Shown here: positions 7,441 through 16,190 of the stretch, in pieces
How the letters are laid out: every line of letters begins with the position of its first letter
How positions within the stretch are numbered: position 1 is the first letter of the stretch
DNA from: an uncultured Sphingomonadales bacterium
Lineage (GTDB): Bacteria; Pseudomonadota; Alphaproteobacteria; Sphingomonadales; Sphingomonadaceae
DNA length: 28,916 bases
Reading direction: 5' to 3'
Assembly: GCA_903828025.1 (NCBI GenBank)
Contig: CAIKKO010000386.1
Location: forward strand, 1-28,916
Notes under the pieces: model-generated
Told to the model about the DNA's origin: nothing
Seen by the model: the letters and a program-made list of their open reading frames with translations, nothing else
Databases searched by the model: none
Translations under genes and position numbers: made by a program

Positions 7441-8773
7441 CGCGAATACTGATGCCAATGCTGATCAAAGCCTCGCTGCGTTCCTCGGGGTCAAGCCCGT
7501 GCCGTGGTGGCGGCGCTATGTGAAATGGGTGGTGATCGGCCTGTTTGCGCTTGGCCTGATCCTGCTGCTCGCGCGCCTGTTCGGCGGGTCGAGCGCAGTG
7601 CAATATGCCGCGCAGCCGGTAAAGCGCGATACCTTGCAGGTGACCGTTTCCGCCACGGGCCACCTCGCCCCGATCAATCAGGTTCAGGTCGGCTCGGAAG
7701 TCTCGGGCCTTGTCGTCAAAGTGCTCGTGGACGTGAACGACCGCGTCAGCGCCGGGCAGACCATCGCGCTGATTGATCCCTCGCGGTTTGCCGATACCGT
7801 GCGGCAGAGCCAGGCAGCGCTGGCGGCCAATGTCGCCGCTGTCGCGCAGGCCGAGGCGACGCTGGCGCAGGCCCGCGCACAACTTGCGCGGCTGGAAGAC
7901 GTGTTCCGCCTGTCGGGCGGCAAAGTCCCGTCCGATACCGATCTCACCGCCGGCCGCGCCGAAGTGGCGCGCGACAAGGCGGCGGTTGCCGCCGCGCAGG
8001 CCAACGTCGCGTCCGCCCGCGCCGCGCTGTCCTCGAACCAGACCAGCCTGACCAAGACCGTGATCCGCTCGCCGGTCAACGGGGTGGTGCTCGCTCGCCA
8101 GATCGAGCCCGGTCAGACGGTCGCGGCTTCGTTCAACACCCCGGTGCTGTTCGTGATCGCGCAGGATCTTTCGCAAATGAAGCTGCCGGTTTCGATCGAC
8201 GAGGCCGATGTCGGCGAAGTCGCCGCCGGGCAGCCCGCGAGCTTCACCGTGGACGCCTTCCCGGGCGAACGGTTCAAGGCGGATATCAGCCGGGTCGAGC
8301 TCGGTTCGAACCAGACGGTCAGCGCGGCCTCAAGCGCGAGTTCCGCCGCCGCTACCGCGCAAGTCGTGTCGTATGTCGCCAATCTTGTCGTGAACAACCG
8401 CGACTTGCGGCTGCGCCCCGGCATGACCGCCACTGCCGAGATCATCACCAAGGCCCATGCGAACGTGCTGCTCGTGCCCAATGCCGCGCTGCGCTACACC
8501 CCCGATGAAGCCGGGGCCAAAGGCGGATCGGGCAGCAGCTTTGCCAGCGCGCTGGTCCCCCGCCGCCCGCGCAGCAGTGCCGACAGCCAGAACCCCAGCG
8601 CCACGCGCGGACGCGGTGCCAGCCAGACGGTCTATGTGCTCGAAGCAGGCAAGCCCCGTGCGGTCTCGATCAAGACCGGCGTTTCCAACGGCACGATGAC
8701 CGAAGTGCTCGGCGGCGATCTGAAGCCGGGGATGCAGGTCATCACCGGCAAGCTCGCCGCGAAGACCAGCTGA
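7433..8773 (+). CDS. Periplasmic adaptor subunit (MacA/HlyD family)
   Basis: 446 residues. A short polar N-terminus rich in D, A and N precedes one membrane helix (about 32-47). Then come the first half of the lipoyl domain (VTVSATGHLAPINQVQVGSE), an alanine- and glutamine-rich helical hairpin (about 120-200), the second lipoyl half (VIRSPVNGVVLARQIEPG) and beta-barrel/membrane-proximal domains. This is the order of MacA-type membrane fusion proteins, which join the inner-membrane ABC transporter to the outer-membrane channel. A low-complexity Ser/Ala/Arg-rich insert (about residues 360-400) is likely disordered. The gene overlaps both neighbours (eight and one bases), so it belongs to the same transcript. 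Exported substrate unknown: a drug, lipid, peptide or secondary metabolite could fit. Confidence 0.92.
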   Translation: MTDANTDANADQSLAAFLGVKPVPWWRRYVKWVVIGLFALGLILLLARLFGGSSAVQYAAQPVKRDTLQVTVSATGHLAPINQVQVGSEVSGLVVKVLVDVNDRVSAGQTIALIDPSRFADTVRQSQAALAANVAAVAQAEATLAQARAQLARLEDVFRLSGGKVPSDTDLTAGRAEVARDKAAVAAAQANVASARAALSSNQTSLTKTVIRSPVNGVVLARQIEPGQTVAASFNTPVLFVIAQDLSQMKLPVSIDEADVGEVAAGQPASFTVDAFPGERFKADISRVELGSNQTVSAASSASSAAATAQVVSYVANLVVNNRDLRLRPGMTATAEIITKAHANVLLVPNAALRYTPDEAGAKGGSGSSFASALVPRRPRSSADSQNPSATRGRGASQTVYVLEAGKPRAVSIKTGVSNGTMTEVLGGDLKPGMQVITGKLAAKTS

Positions 8774-9504
8774 TGCCGGAAACTCCGCTGATCCGCCTGC
8801 GCGGCGTGACCAAGCGCTTCGGTGAGGGCGCGGCCAGCTTCCTCGCGCTGAAGGGCGTCGATTTCGATATCGCGGCGGGCGATTTCGTCGCGGTCATGGG
8901 CCCCTCGGGTTCGGGCAAATCGACCACGATGAACATCCTCGGCTGCCTCGATGTGCCAAGCGGCGGGGAGTTTCTGTTCAAGGGCCGCGAAGTCGGCGAC
9001 CTGACGCGTGACCAGCGCGCGCTGCTGCGGCGGCGCTATCTCGGCTTCGTGTTTCAGGGCTACAACCTCCTCGCGCGCACTTCGGCGGTGGAGAATGTCG
9101 AGCTGCCGCTGATCTATCGCGGCGATCAGCGCGAGCAGCGCCGCGCGCTGGCGATGGAAGCGCTCGACAAAGTCGGCCTCACCGCTTGGGCCGATCACAC
9201 CCCGGCGGAACTGTCCGGCGGCCAGCAGCAGCGCGTGGCCATCGCGCGCGCCATCGTCACCAGCCCCGAACTGCTGCTGGCGGACGAGCCCACCGGCAAC
9301 CTCGATACCGAGCGCTCGATCGAGATCATGGAGCTGCTGGCAGAGCTCAACCGGACGGCGGGGATCACCGTGCTGATGGTCACGCACGAGCCCGAGATGG
9401 CCCAGTTCGCGCACCGCATCATCCATTTCCGCGACGGGCTGGTCGAGCGCACCGAAGTGACGGCCCGCAGCCCTGCCCGCGCTGCCGACGAGAGGGTCGC
9501 CTGA
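8773..9504 (+). CDS. ABC transporter ATP-binding protein (MacB/LolD type)
   Basis: 243 residues, one complete nucleotide-binding domain: Walker A GPSGSGKST (43-51), Q-loop Q95 in FVFQGYNLL, signature LSGGQ (147-151), Walker B LLLADE (167-172), D-loop GNLDT, and switch histidine H205 in VTHE. The FQ-x-YNLL and LSGGQQQRVAIARA wording is typical of the MacB/LolD/FtsE branch. It powers the permease encoded next; in E. coli MacB the two are fused, here they are separate proteins. One-base overlaps on both sides indicate translational coupling and equal stoichiometry. All catalytic residues are intact. Confidence 0.95.
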   Translation: MPETPLIRLRGVTKRFGEGAASFLALKGVDFDIAAGDFVAVMGPSGSGKSTTMNILGCLDVPSGGEFLFKGREVGDLTRDQRALLRRRYLGFVFQGYNLLARTSAVENVELPLIYRGDQREQRRALAMEALDKVGLTAWADHTPAELSGGQQQRVAIARAIVTSPELLLADEPTGNLDTERSIEIMELLAELNRTAGITVLMVTHEPEMAQFAHRIIHFRDGLVERTEVTARSPARAADERVA

Positions 9505-10712
9505 TGCTCGGCACCACGTTCATCCTCGCCTTCCGCTCGATCCGGCGGCACCTCATGCGCTCGTTCCTGACGACACTGGGCATCATCATCGGCGTCGCGG
9601 CAGTGGTCACCATGGTCACATTGGGCCAGGCGACCACGCAGGCGGTGCAGCAGCAGATCGCCAGCCTTGGCAACAACATCCTCCAGATCCGCCCGGGCCA
9701 AGGCTTCGGGCGCGGCGGCGGCGGGCCCACACCGCCCAACTTCACCGAACAGGACGTGACCGCGATCCGCGACCAGATCGGCGGCATCGTCGCGGTCGCG
9801 CCGCAAGCGAACAGCGCCACCACCGCGGTCTATGAAGGATCGAACTGGTCAACCACCGTCACTGGCTCGACCAGCGACTATTTCCGCATCCAGCCCTGGC
9901 CACTGGCCGAAGGACGCAGCTTCGAACCCGCCGAGGAAGCGGGCGGCAAAGGCGTGTGCATTCTGGGCAACACGGTGCGCAAGAACCTCTCTGCCGGACG
10001 CTCGCTGCTTGGCCAGCGTGTGCGGCTTGGCGGAATTTCCTGCACCGTGATCGGCACGCTCACCACGCGCGGGCAGGCCGGGTTCGGCGGCGATCAGGAC
10101 GATGTGGTGTTCATGCCGCTCAAGCAAGTGCAGCGCCGCCTGACCGGCAACCGCGAAATCCGCATGATGATGGTCGGCGTCGACCCCCGCTACGAAAGCG
10201 CGACGGTGCAGAACGCGATCACCAAATTGCTGCGCGAGCGGCGCAACATCGTCGGAGGCAAGCAGGACGATTTCAACATCTTCGACACCGCCCAGATCAG
10301 CGCGACACTGACCGGCACGACCAAGCTGCTCACCGGCATCGTCACAGCTGTCGCCGCTATCAGCCTTGTTGTTGGCGGGATCGGCATCATGAACGTCATG
10401 CTGGTTTCGGTGACCGAACGCACCCGCGAGATCGGCATCCGCCTCGCCATCGGCGCGCTGGGCCACGAAGTCCTGACCCAGTTTCTGGTCGAAGCCATTG
10501 TCCTTTCGTGCCTTGGCGGCGTGATCGGCATTCTGCTTGCGCAAGTGCTGGTGCTGATTGTCTCGCCGCTGATGCAAGTGCCCCTGCTGTTTGTGCCGCA
10601 GATCAACGTGATCGCGTTCCTGATCTCAGCCGCCATAGGGGTGATCTTCGGCTATTTCCCCGCCCGCCGCGCCGCGAGCCTCAACCCGATCGACGCCTTG
10701 CGCTACGAATAG
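9504..10712 (+). CDS. ABC transporter permease (MacB/FtsX family)
   Basis: 402 residues. The first membrane helix lies near residues 20-40 (TLGIIIGVAAVVTMVTLG). A large periplasmic domain of about 230 residues follows, including a glycine-rich loop near 70-80 and two cysteines (in KGVCILG and GGISCTV) that could pair. Three C-terminal helices follow, with the family signature VGGIGIMNVMLVSVTERTRE and IGIRLAIGA. This is the MacB-type mechanotransmission topology, which drives substrate from the periplasm through the adaptor and outer-membrane channel. Its start overlaps the ATPase stop by one base. It is the last gene of the exporter operon; no clear terminator separates it from the operator region of the next receptor. 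Confidence 0.93.
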   Translation: MLGTTFILAFRSIRRHLMRSFLTTLGIIIGVAAVVTMVTLGQATTQAVQQQIASLGNNILQIRPGQGFGRGGGGPTPPNFTEQDVTAIRDQIGGIVAVAPQANSATTAVYEGSNWSTTVTGSTSDYFRIQPWPLAEGRSFEPAEEAGGKGVCILGNTVRKNLSAGRSLLGQRVRLGGISCTVIGTLTTRGQAGFGGDQDDVVFMPLKQVQRRLTGNREIRMMMVGVDPRYESATVQNAITKLLRERRNIVGGKQDDFNIFDTAQISATLTGTTKLLTGIVTAVAAISLVVGGIGIMNVMLVSVTERTREIGIRLAIGALGHEVLTQFLVEAIVLSCLGGVIGILLAQVLVLIVSPLMQVPLLFVPQINVIAFLISAAIGVIFGYFPARRAASLNPIDALRYE

Positions 10713-10785
10713 CGGTGCCCCGCACGGCGCCGAACTGGCCAGACGATTTCCCGCATTTGCACCTTGGGGCTAACGCGCTTTCGCC

Positions 10786-10823
10786 TTGACGAAGTGAACG
10801 TTCTCATTTAGGTGAACGTTCAC
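10786..10823 (+). promoter_or_regulatory. Promoter with tandem LacI-type operators upstream of the TBDR
   Basis: Two copies of a 12-base palindrome lie 18 bases apart centre to centre: GTGAACGTTCTC (10794-10805, one mismatch) and GTGAACGTTCAC (10812-10823, perfect). A good -35 candidate TTGACG (10786-10791) directly adjoins the first copy, so a bound protein would block the promoter. The -10 lies around 10807-10814 but is weak. A central AACGTT with a CpG at the dyad is typical of LacI-family operators, and a LacI-family gene is at 19649-20713. A third copy precedes the GH3 gene. Confidence 0.7.
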
Positions 10824-10826
10824 AAT

Positions 10827-10851
10827 CGGCGTTCAACCATCGAGAACGCCG
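10827..10851 (+). other. Inverted repeat in the TBDR leader
   Basis: CGGCGTTC (10827-10834) and GAACGCCG (10844-10851) are perfect complementary 8-base arms around a 9-base loop. They lie between the operators and the ribosome binding site (GGGGGAAG, about 10859-10866). In the mRNA they would make a GC-rich hairpin just upstream of the Shine-Dalgarno. It may stabilise the transcript or tune translation. The half-site order (GTTC...GAAC) is opposite to the operator, so I do not count it as a further operator. Confidence 0.45.
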
Positions 10852-10873
10852 GGTTTCAGGGGGAAGAATCGCA

Positions 10874-13834
10874 ATGAAGGGATCGCGCAAGCCTGTCTAT
10901 GGACGCCTCATGCTGGGCGTTTCGGCCATGGCACTTGGGTTCACCGCACAGCAGGCCTTTGCTCAGGAAGCGGCTCCGCAAGCCGCCCCCGAAGCGGCTG
11001 CACCAGACACCATCATCGTCACCGGCATCCGCGCCTCGCTCAAGAGCTCGCTGAACATCAAGCGCGCCGCAACCGGCGTGGTTGACGCGATCTCGTCGGA
11101 AGACATCGGCAAGTTCCCCGATACCAACCTCGCCGAATCGGTGCAGCGCATCACCGGCGTGTCGATCGACCGCACCAACGGCGAAGGCACCTCGGTCACG
11201 GTTCGCGGCTTCGGCCCGAACTTCAACCTGGTGCTGCTCAACGGCCGCCAGATGGCCGTGTCCTCGATCGGCGACGGCAACGGCGTTCCTGATACGCGCA
11301 GCTTCGATTTCGGCAACCTCGCCTCGGAAGCCATTGCCGGCGTCGAGGTCTACAAGTCGGGCCGCGCCACGCTGTCCACCGGCGGCATCGGTTCGGTGAT
11401 CAACATCAAGACCGCCAAGCCGCTCGATCGCCCCGGCCTGCACGGCAGCGTCGGCGTCAAGGGCGTCTATGACACCTCGCGCTTCTCGGGCAAGGGTGTC
11501 ACGCCCGAAGTTTCGGGCATCATCAGTGACACGTTCGCCGACAACCGCATCGGCATCCTGCTCAGCGGTTCGTATCAGGACCGCAAGGGCAGCCAGGCCG
11601 GCTTCTCGGCTGGCTGGCGCGAAGGCTACAAGGGCGACGAAAACAACTGGGGTTCGCTCGCACCCGCAGGCTCGCCCAACATCACCAACCGTCCCGGCCC
11701 GAACGATGTCTATCAGGTGACGCAGAACGCCGGGTATGATTTCGCGTCGTTCGAGCGCAAGCGCATCAACGGTCAGGCCGTGCTGCAGGTCAAGCCGACC
11801 GACACGCTGGTTGCCACCATCGACTACACGTTCTCGCAGAACACCGTCGATTCGCACCAGAACAGCATTGGCGTGTGGTTCAACCACGGCGACACCAGCA
11901 GCAGCTGGACCGACGGCCCCGCCGCTGGCCCCAACTTCTACACTGAACGCTTCACCCCCGGTTCGGGCAAGGATCTGGCCATCACCGGCTCGGTCGCGGC
12001 CAACCGTTCGATCAACCGCGCCATCGGCGGCAACCTGAAGTGGGACGGCCCCGGCGGCCTGAAGCTCGAGCTCGACGCCCACAATTCGACCGCGACCAGC
12101 AAGCCCACCTCGCCCTACGGCAGCGGCATCGCCGTGGGCAGCGCGATCTATGGCGTCACGTCGCAGACGGTTGACTACACCCATGCCATGCCGGTCATTT
12201 CGGTGACCATGGCGCCCGGCGCAGAGATCACCGCGGCGAACATCCGCCCGGCCGGCAACGCCTTCCGCAACGCCTATTTCCGCGACGAGATCAACGAAGC
12301 CTCGTTCAAGGGCAGCTATGACTTCGATTCGAAGTTCATCGACAGCCTCGATTTCGGCGTCACCTACACCGACAACAAGACCCACTCGCAATTCAGCGTG
12401 ATCCAGAACGATACCTGGGGCGGCACGCTTTCGGCGGCCGACACGCCGGACAGCCTCTACACGATGACCGATCTCCCGCACGATCTGCGCGGCGTGGAAG
12501 GTTCAAGCGACGCGAAGATCATTCCGAACTACTTCCAGATCGACACCACCGGGTTGATCAAGCTGCTCAACAGCAAGCTCAACATCTGCGGTTCCTCGGC
12601 GATCCCGGGCGCGTGCCTCAAGGCCTTTGACACCGATCGCACAGTGCGCGAGCGGACCTGGGCACCGTATATCCAGTCGGTGCACACCTTCAACCTCGGC
12701 GAGAACGAGGGGCATCTGCGGCTTGGTCTGCGCTACGAAACGACCAAGGTGGATTCCACCTCGCTGGTTCCGATCCCGAAGCTCACCTTCTGGTCGGGCG
12801 GCAACGAAACCACGATCGTCAACGGCCCCGCGTCCTTCGCCTCGCTTTCGGGCAAGTACCACAACTGGCTGCCGGCAATCGACTTCGACATGGCGCCGAT
12901 CAAGAACGTCAAGCTGCGCGCATCGTACAGCCAGACCCTCACCCGGCCGAGCTACACGGACCTGCAGGGCGGCACTTCGCTCGCTCAGCTGATCCGCGTC
13001 GGCGGCGGTAACGGGGGAAGCGGCAACCCGAACCTCCTGCCCTTCAAGTCGTACAACGTCGACCTCTCGGCCGAATGGTACTACGCGCCGACCAGCTACA
13101 TTTCGGTGGGCTTCTTCCACAAGGTCGTGAAGAACTTCCTCGGCCGGAATCAGGTCAGTCGGCCCGCCTTCGGCCTGACCAATGCGGCGGTCGGCGCGTT
13201 TGCCGCAGAAGCCAAGGCCGCGCTTGGTCCGGATGCAAAGCAAACCGATCTCGTCAACTACGTCATCGCTCACCATCCCGAAACGAAGTACGTTGATCCC
13301 AACACCGGAGCGCTGGGCGTGATCAGCCAGCCCACCGACCCTGTGGCGAACTTCATCATCGACCAGCCGTTCAATTCGGATCAGACATATGCGATCCACG
13401 GCTGGGAGTTCGCGATCCAGCACAGCTTCTGGGAAACCGGTTTCGGCGCTCTGGTGAACTACACCGTGGTCAAGGCGGATCATAACTACGACAACGCGCT
13501 TGATCACAGGATCACCCAGTTCGCGGTGCCCGGTGCCAGCAACAGCGCCAACGCCGTGCTGTTCTACGACAAGCATGGCCTGCAGGCCCGCGTCGCCTAC
13601 AACTGGCGCGCCGGGTTCCTCTCGGGCTACGGCAGCGATCCCTACTACATCGAATCGTATGGCCAGTACGACGTGAGCGCGAGCTACGAGATCAAGAAGG
13701 GCCTCACGATCTTCGGCGAAGGGATCAACATCACCAACGCCGACCGCCGTGGTCACGAACGCAACACGCAAACGGTGTTCTTCTCGCAGCCGGGCTATGC
13801 CCGCTGGGCAGCAGGGGCGCGCTTCACCTTCTGA
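10874..13834 (+). CDS. TonB-dependent receptor, carbohydrate-type (Xanthomonas/Caulobacter family)
   Basis: 986 residues. A signal peptide (about 1-31, ending QQAFAQ) is followed by an Ala/Pro/Glu-rich spacer, a TonB box-like DTIIVTGIRASL, the plug (SSEDIGKFPDTNLAESVQRI, TVRGFGPNF, LLNGRQ) and a long 22-strand barrel ending ARFTF with the terminal Phe used for outer-membrane insertion. The plug wording is that of the large TonB-Xanth-Caul family, often tied to sugar uptake. Two cysteines in NICGSSAIPGAC may close a surface loop. ATG 10874 has a strong GGGGGAAG Shine-Dalgarno. The downstream GH16, GH3, LacI and MFS genes suggest it imports beta-glucan oligosaccharides. It has its own operator region and terminator, so it can be expressed more strongly than the enzymes behind it. 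Confidence 0.95.
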   Translation: MKGSRKPVYGRLMLGVSAMALGFTAQQAFAQEAAPQAAPEAAAPDTIIVTGIRASLKSSLNIKRAATGVVDAISSEDIGKFPDTNLAESVQRITGVSIDRTNGEGTSVTVRGFGPNFNLVLLNGRQMAVSSIGDGNGVPDTRSFDFGNLASEAIAGVEVYKSGRATLSTGGIGSVINIKTAKPLDRPGLHGSVGVKGVYDTSRFSGKGVTPEVSGIISDTFADNRIGILLSGSYQDRKGSQAGFSAGWREGYKGDENNWGSLAPAGSPNITNRPGPNDVYQVTQNAGYDFASFERKRINGQAVLQVKPTDTLVATIDYTFSQNTVDSHQNSIGVWFNHGDTSSSWTDGPAAGPNFYTERFTPGSGKDLAITGSVAANRSINRAIGGNLKWDGPGGLKLELDAHNSTATSKPTSPYGSGIAVGSAIYGVTSQTVDYTHAMPVISVTMAPGAEITAANIRPAGNAFRNAYFRDEINEASFKGSYDFDSKFIDSLDFGVTYTDNKTHSQFSVIQNDTWGGTLSAADTPDSLYTMTDLPHDLRGVEGSSDAKIIPNYFQIDTTGLIKLLNSKLNICGSSAIPGACLKAFDTDRTVRERTWAPYIQSVHTFNLGENEGHLRLGLRYETTKVDSTSLVPIPKLTFWSGGNETTIVNGPASFASLSGKYHNWLPAIDFDMAPIKNVKLRASYSQTLTRPSYTDLQGGTSLAQLIRVGGGNGGSGNPNLLPFKSYNVDLSAEWYYAPTSYISVGFFHKVVKNFLGRNQVSRPAFGLTNAAVGAFAAEAKAALGPDAKQTDLVNYVIAHHPETKYVDPNTGALGVISQPTDPVANFIIDQPFNSDQTYAIHGWEFAIQHSFWETGFGALVNYTVVKADHNYDNALDHRITQFAVPGASNSANAVLFYDKHGLQARVAYNWRAGFLSGYGSDPYYIESYGQYDVSASYEIKKGLTIFGEGINITNADRRGHERNTQTVFFSQPGYARWAAGARFTF

Positions 13835-13867
13835 CCCTTTCACTCCCTCCCGAAGGGTCGCATAATC

Positions 13868-13904
13868 GAGAGCCGCACTGCCCTGCCGTGCGGCTCTCTT
13901 TTTT
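13868..13904 (+). terminator. Intrinsic terminator after the TBDR
   Basis: A perfect 11-base stem, GAGAGCCGCAC (13868-13878) with GTGCGGCTCTC (13888-13898), closes a 9-base loop and is followed by six T (13899-13904). This is a textbook rho-independent terminator, 34 bases after the receptor stop codon. It should end most transcripts there, with read-through or a separate promoter supplying the downstream genes. Confidence 0.88.
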
Positions 13905-13932
13905 GGTCAGACAGTGCATTGTGCAGTATGGT
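13903..13932 (+). promoter_or_regulatory. Possible weak promoter before halogenase-like 1
   Basis: TTGGTC (13903-13908) and TATGGT (13927-13932) are spaced by 18 bases, immediately after the terminator. A start about seven bases below would lie only a few bases before ATG 13942, giving a leaderless or nearly leaderless mRNA; indeed no clear Shine-Dalgarno precedes that ATG. The match is weak and read-through from the receptor promoter is an alternative. Confidence 0.3.
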
Positions 13933-13941
13933 CGCTTGGGT

Positions 13942-15474
13942 ATGAGCAATTCGGTGCAGCAAATCGTGATTGTCGGCGGCGGCACGGCTGGCTGGCTGGC
14001 CGCGTGCCTGCTCGCGGCAAAGCTGCCCGGCCACGCAGTCACGCTGGTCGAAGCGCCCGATATTCCGACCATCGGCGTGGGCGAAGGCACTTGGCCGACG
14101 ATGCGCGAGACGCTCGCTATGATCGGCATTCCCGAAGCGGAATTCCTGCGCGAATGCGACGGGGCGTTCAAGCAAGGCTCGCGCTTCGACGGCTGGGCGG
14201 ATGGCTCGCCCGCCGACAGCTACCTCCACCCCTTCACCGCGCCGCCGCCTGCGGAGATGCGCGAGCTTGCCGCAGCATGGCAGGCGGCCGGCCAGCCGGG
14301 GCCATTTGCTGCAGCGATCACGCCGCAGCATGGCGTCTGCGCGCATAGCCTTGCCCCGCGCCAGCGCGCGATGCCGGATTATGCCGGGGCGCTGAATTAC
14401 GGCTATCACCTCGATGCCGGAAAGTTCGCCGCGCTGCTGATGCGCCACGCCACCACGCGGCTCGGCGTCACGCGGATTGCGGCGGAAGTGACCGGGGTCG
14501 TGGCGGCGGACAACGGCGATATCGCCGCGCTTGATCTGCGCGGGGGGCCCCGGCTGACCGGCGATCTGTTTCTCGATTGCTCGGGCCAGGCGGCGATCCT
14601 GATCAGCGGGCACTGCGGCACCGACTGGGTGAGCCGCGCTGACATCTCGTTCAACGACCGCGCGCTCGCGGTGCAAGTGCCGGTCCTGCCCGGCAGCCCG
14701 GTCGCCTCGCAGACCGTGGGCACCGCGCACGAGGCAGGCTGGCTCTGGGATATCGGCCTGCCCGCCCGGCGCGGAATCGGCTGCGTCTACGCCTCGCGCT
14801 TTTTGAGCGATGACCGCGCCGAGGAGATCTTGCGCGCGTATGTGGTGGCGCACGTGCCGGGCACCGATCCCGCCAGCCTCACGCCCCGCAAGCTGGCGTT
14901 CGCCACCGGACACCGCGACCGGTTCTGGGTGGGCAATTGCCTCGCCGTGGGTCTGTCGGCCGGATTTATCGAGCCGCTGGAGGCCTCGGCCATCGTGCTG
15001 ATCGAACTCTCGCTGAAAGCGCTGGTGGAGAATTTCCCGCAGAGCCGCGCCAGCATGGCGATCCATGCCGCGCGCTTCAACGAGCTGTTCCGCTACCGCT
15101 GGGACCGCATCGTCGAATTCCTCAAGCTGCACTATGTGCTGAGCACGCGCAGCGAGCCCTATTGGCAGGCGCAGCGCGCGCCCGAAACAATCCCGCCGCG
15201 CCTTGCCGAATGCCTTGCGCTGTGGCGCGAACACGTGCCCTCGGCATGGGATTTCCCGCGCGTGGACGAGATGTTTCCCGCCGCCAGCCAGCACTATGTG
15301 CTTTATGGAATGGGCTTTCCGGTCCCGCTGGCAACTGCCCCGCCGTCTCCCGCAGCGGCAGCAAGGCTCGGCGAAGTGGCGGCCAAGGCGCGCGCACTCA
15401 CCGCAGCCCTGCCCGCCAACCGCGATTATTTCACCGCCCTCGCCGCGCCGCTGGCGGCCCAAGGAGCCTCATGA
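13942..15474 (+). CDS. Tryptophan-halogenase-like flavoprotein 1 (divergent)
   Basis: 510 residues from ATG 13942. A GTG 18 codons upstream (13888) lies inside the terminator and is unlikely. It has the FAD-binding GGGTAGW (12-18), GVGEGTWP (46-53), a lysine in AFKQGSRF (K77) at the place of the catalytic lysine of PrnA/RebH, DLFLDCSG and NCLAVGLSAGFIEPLEAS. The halogenase signature WxWxIP is changed to WLWDIG (267-272), and PLEST to PLEAS. The protein therefore belongs to the flavin-dependent halogenase superfamily, but its activity as a halogenase is doubtful. It would need a flavin reductase and FADH2. It has no signal peptide, so it is cytosolic. Its stop overlaps sapC (ATGA). Such genes recur beside TBDRs in sphingomonads and Xanthomonas; the natural substrate is unknown. 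Confidence 0.88.
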   Translation: MSNSVQQIVIVGGGTAGWLAACLLAAKLPGHAVTLVEAPDIPTIGVGEGTWPTMRETLAMIGIPEAEFLRECDGAFKQGSRFDGWADGSPADSYLHPFTAPPPAEMRELAAAWQAAGQPGPFAAAITPQHGVCAHSLAPRQRAMPDYAGALNYGYHLDAGKFAALLMRHATTRLGVTRIAAEVTGVVAADNGDIAALDLRGGPRLTGDLFLDCSGQAAILISGHCGTDWVSRADISFNDRALAVQVPVLPGSPVASQTVGTAHEAGWLWDIGLPARRGIGCVYASRFLSDDRAEEILRAYVVAHVPGTDPASLTPRKLAFATGHRDRFWVGNCLAVGLSAGFIEPLEASAIVLIELSLKALVENFPQSRASMAIHAARFNELFRYRWDRIVEFLKLHYVLSTRSEPYWQAQRAPETIPPRLAECLALWREHVPSAWDFPRVDEMFPAASQHYVLYGMGFPVPLATAPPSPAAAARLGEVAAKARALTAALPANRDYFTALAAPLAAQGAS

Positions 15475-16190
15475 GCAACCACCAGATCCTCAACCCAGCC
15501 GATCACGGCACGCTGCGCGTCCACACCGAAGCGGGCGCGGCGTATGGCGACAATGTCATGGCCAGCCTCGCCATGCCGGCCGAATTCCGCGAAGTGCAGG
15601 CGCATTACCCGATCGTGTTCCGCCGTGATGCCGAGACGGGCAAGCTCGCCGCGCTCGCGCTGTTCGGCTTCGAGGCGGGCGAGAACCTGTTCCTCAAGGG
15701 CGACACGTGGGACGCACGCTACCGCCCGCTGGCGATGGCAGTGCAGCCCTTCCTGATCGGCCGCCCGCCGGCCGAGGACACCGCGCCCCAAGTCCATGTC
15801 GATATGGCGCACCCGCGCATTTCGGCCACCGGCGAAGGCATGCGCGTGTTCGATGAGGCTGGCACGCCCACGCCCTGGCTCGAAATGATCGCCACTCGGC
15901 TCGGCGATCTCGATTATGCCTGGCAGCAGGGTGCTGCGTTTTTCGCGGCGCTGGAGGCTTATGAACTGATCGAGCCGTTCAGCCTTGAAGTCACGCTCGA
16001 CAACGGGTCGGTCCAGTCGCTGGTCGGGTTCCAGACCATCCACGAGGACCGCCTCGCCGGGCTGGACGGCGAAGCGCTGCACGCGCTGATGGCCGAAGGG
16101 CACCTCGCGCGCATCTACATGGTGCTCGCCAGCCTCGCGCAGTTCGGCGGGCTGGTCGCGCGCAAGAACCAGAGCATCGCGCTTGGCTGA
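15471..16190 (+). CDS. SapC family protein
   Basis: 239 residues matching the SapC family: the N-terminus with NPADHGTLRV and FREVQAHYPIVFR, the central FGFEAGENLFL and the YRPLAMAVQPFLI segment, and the C-terminal IYMVLASLAQFGGLVARKN. The name comes from a protein linked to a bacterial S-layer system, but the biochemical role is unknown and there is no signal peptide or membrane helix here. In proteobacteria these genes commonly lie with tryptophan-halogenase-like and cupin-like genes next to TBDRs, as in this window. It overlaps halogenase-like 1 by four bases (ATGA) and the cupin gene by eight, so the products are probably made together and may act on the same target. Confidence 0.88.
   Translation: MSNHQILNPADHGTLRVHTEAGAAYGDNVMASLAMPAEFREVQAHYPIVFRRDAETGKLAALALFGFEAGENLFLKGDTWDARYRPLAMAVQPFLIGRPPAEDTAPQVHVDMAHPRISATGEGMRVFDEAGTPTPWLEMIATRLGDLDYAWQQGAAFFAALEAYELIEPFSLEVTLDNGSVQSLVGFQTIHEDRLAGLDGEALHALMAEGHLARIYMVLASLAQFGGLVARKNQSIALG

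Noticed and set aside
7732..7740. GTGAACG half-site within the adaptor gene (also near 23896)
   Set aside because: Only a half-site without the opposite arm, within ordinary coding sequence; expected by chance.
10713..10760. Possible terminator after the permease gene
   Set aside because: The GGTGCC/GGCGCC-like arms are imperfect and no T-run follows.
13888..13941. GTG start giving 18 extra residues for halogenase-like 1
   Set aside because: It lies in the 3' arm of the terminator; the FAD motif follows normally from ATG 13942.
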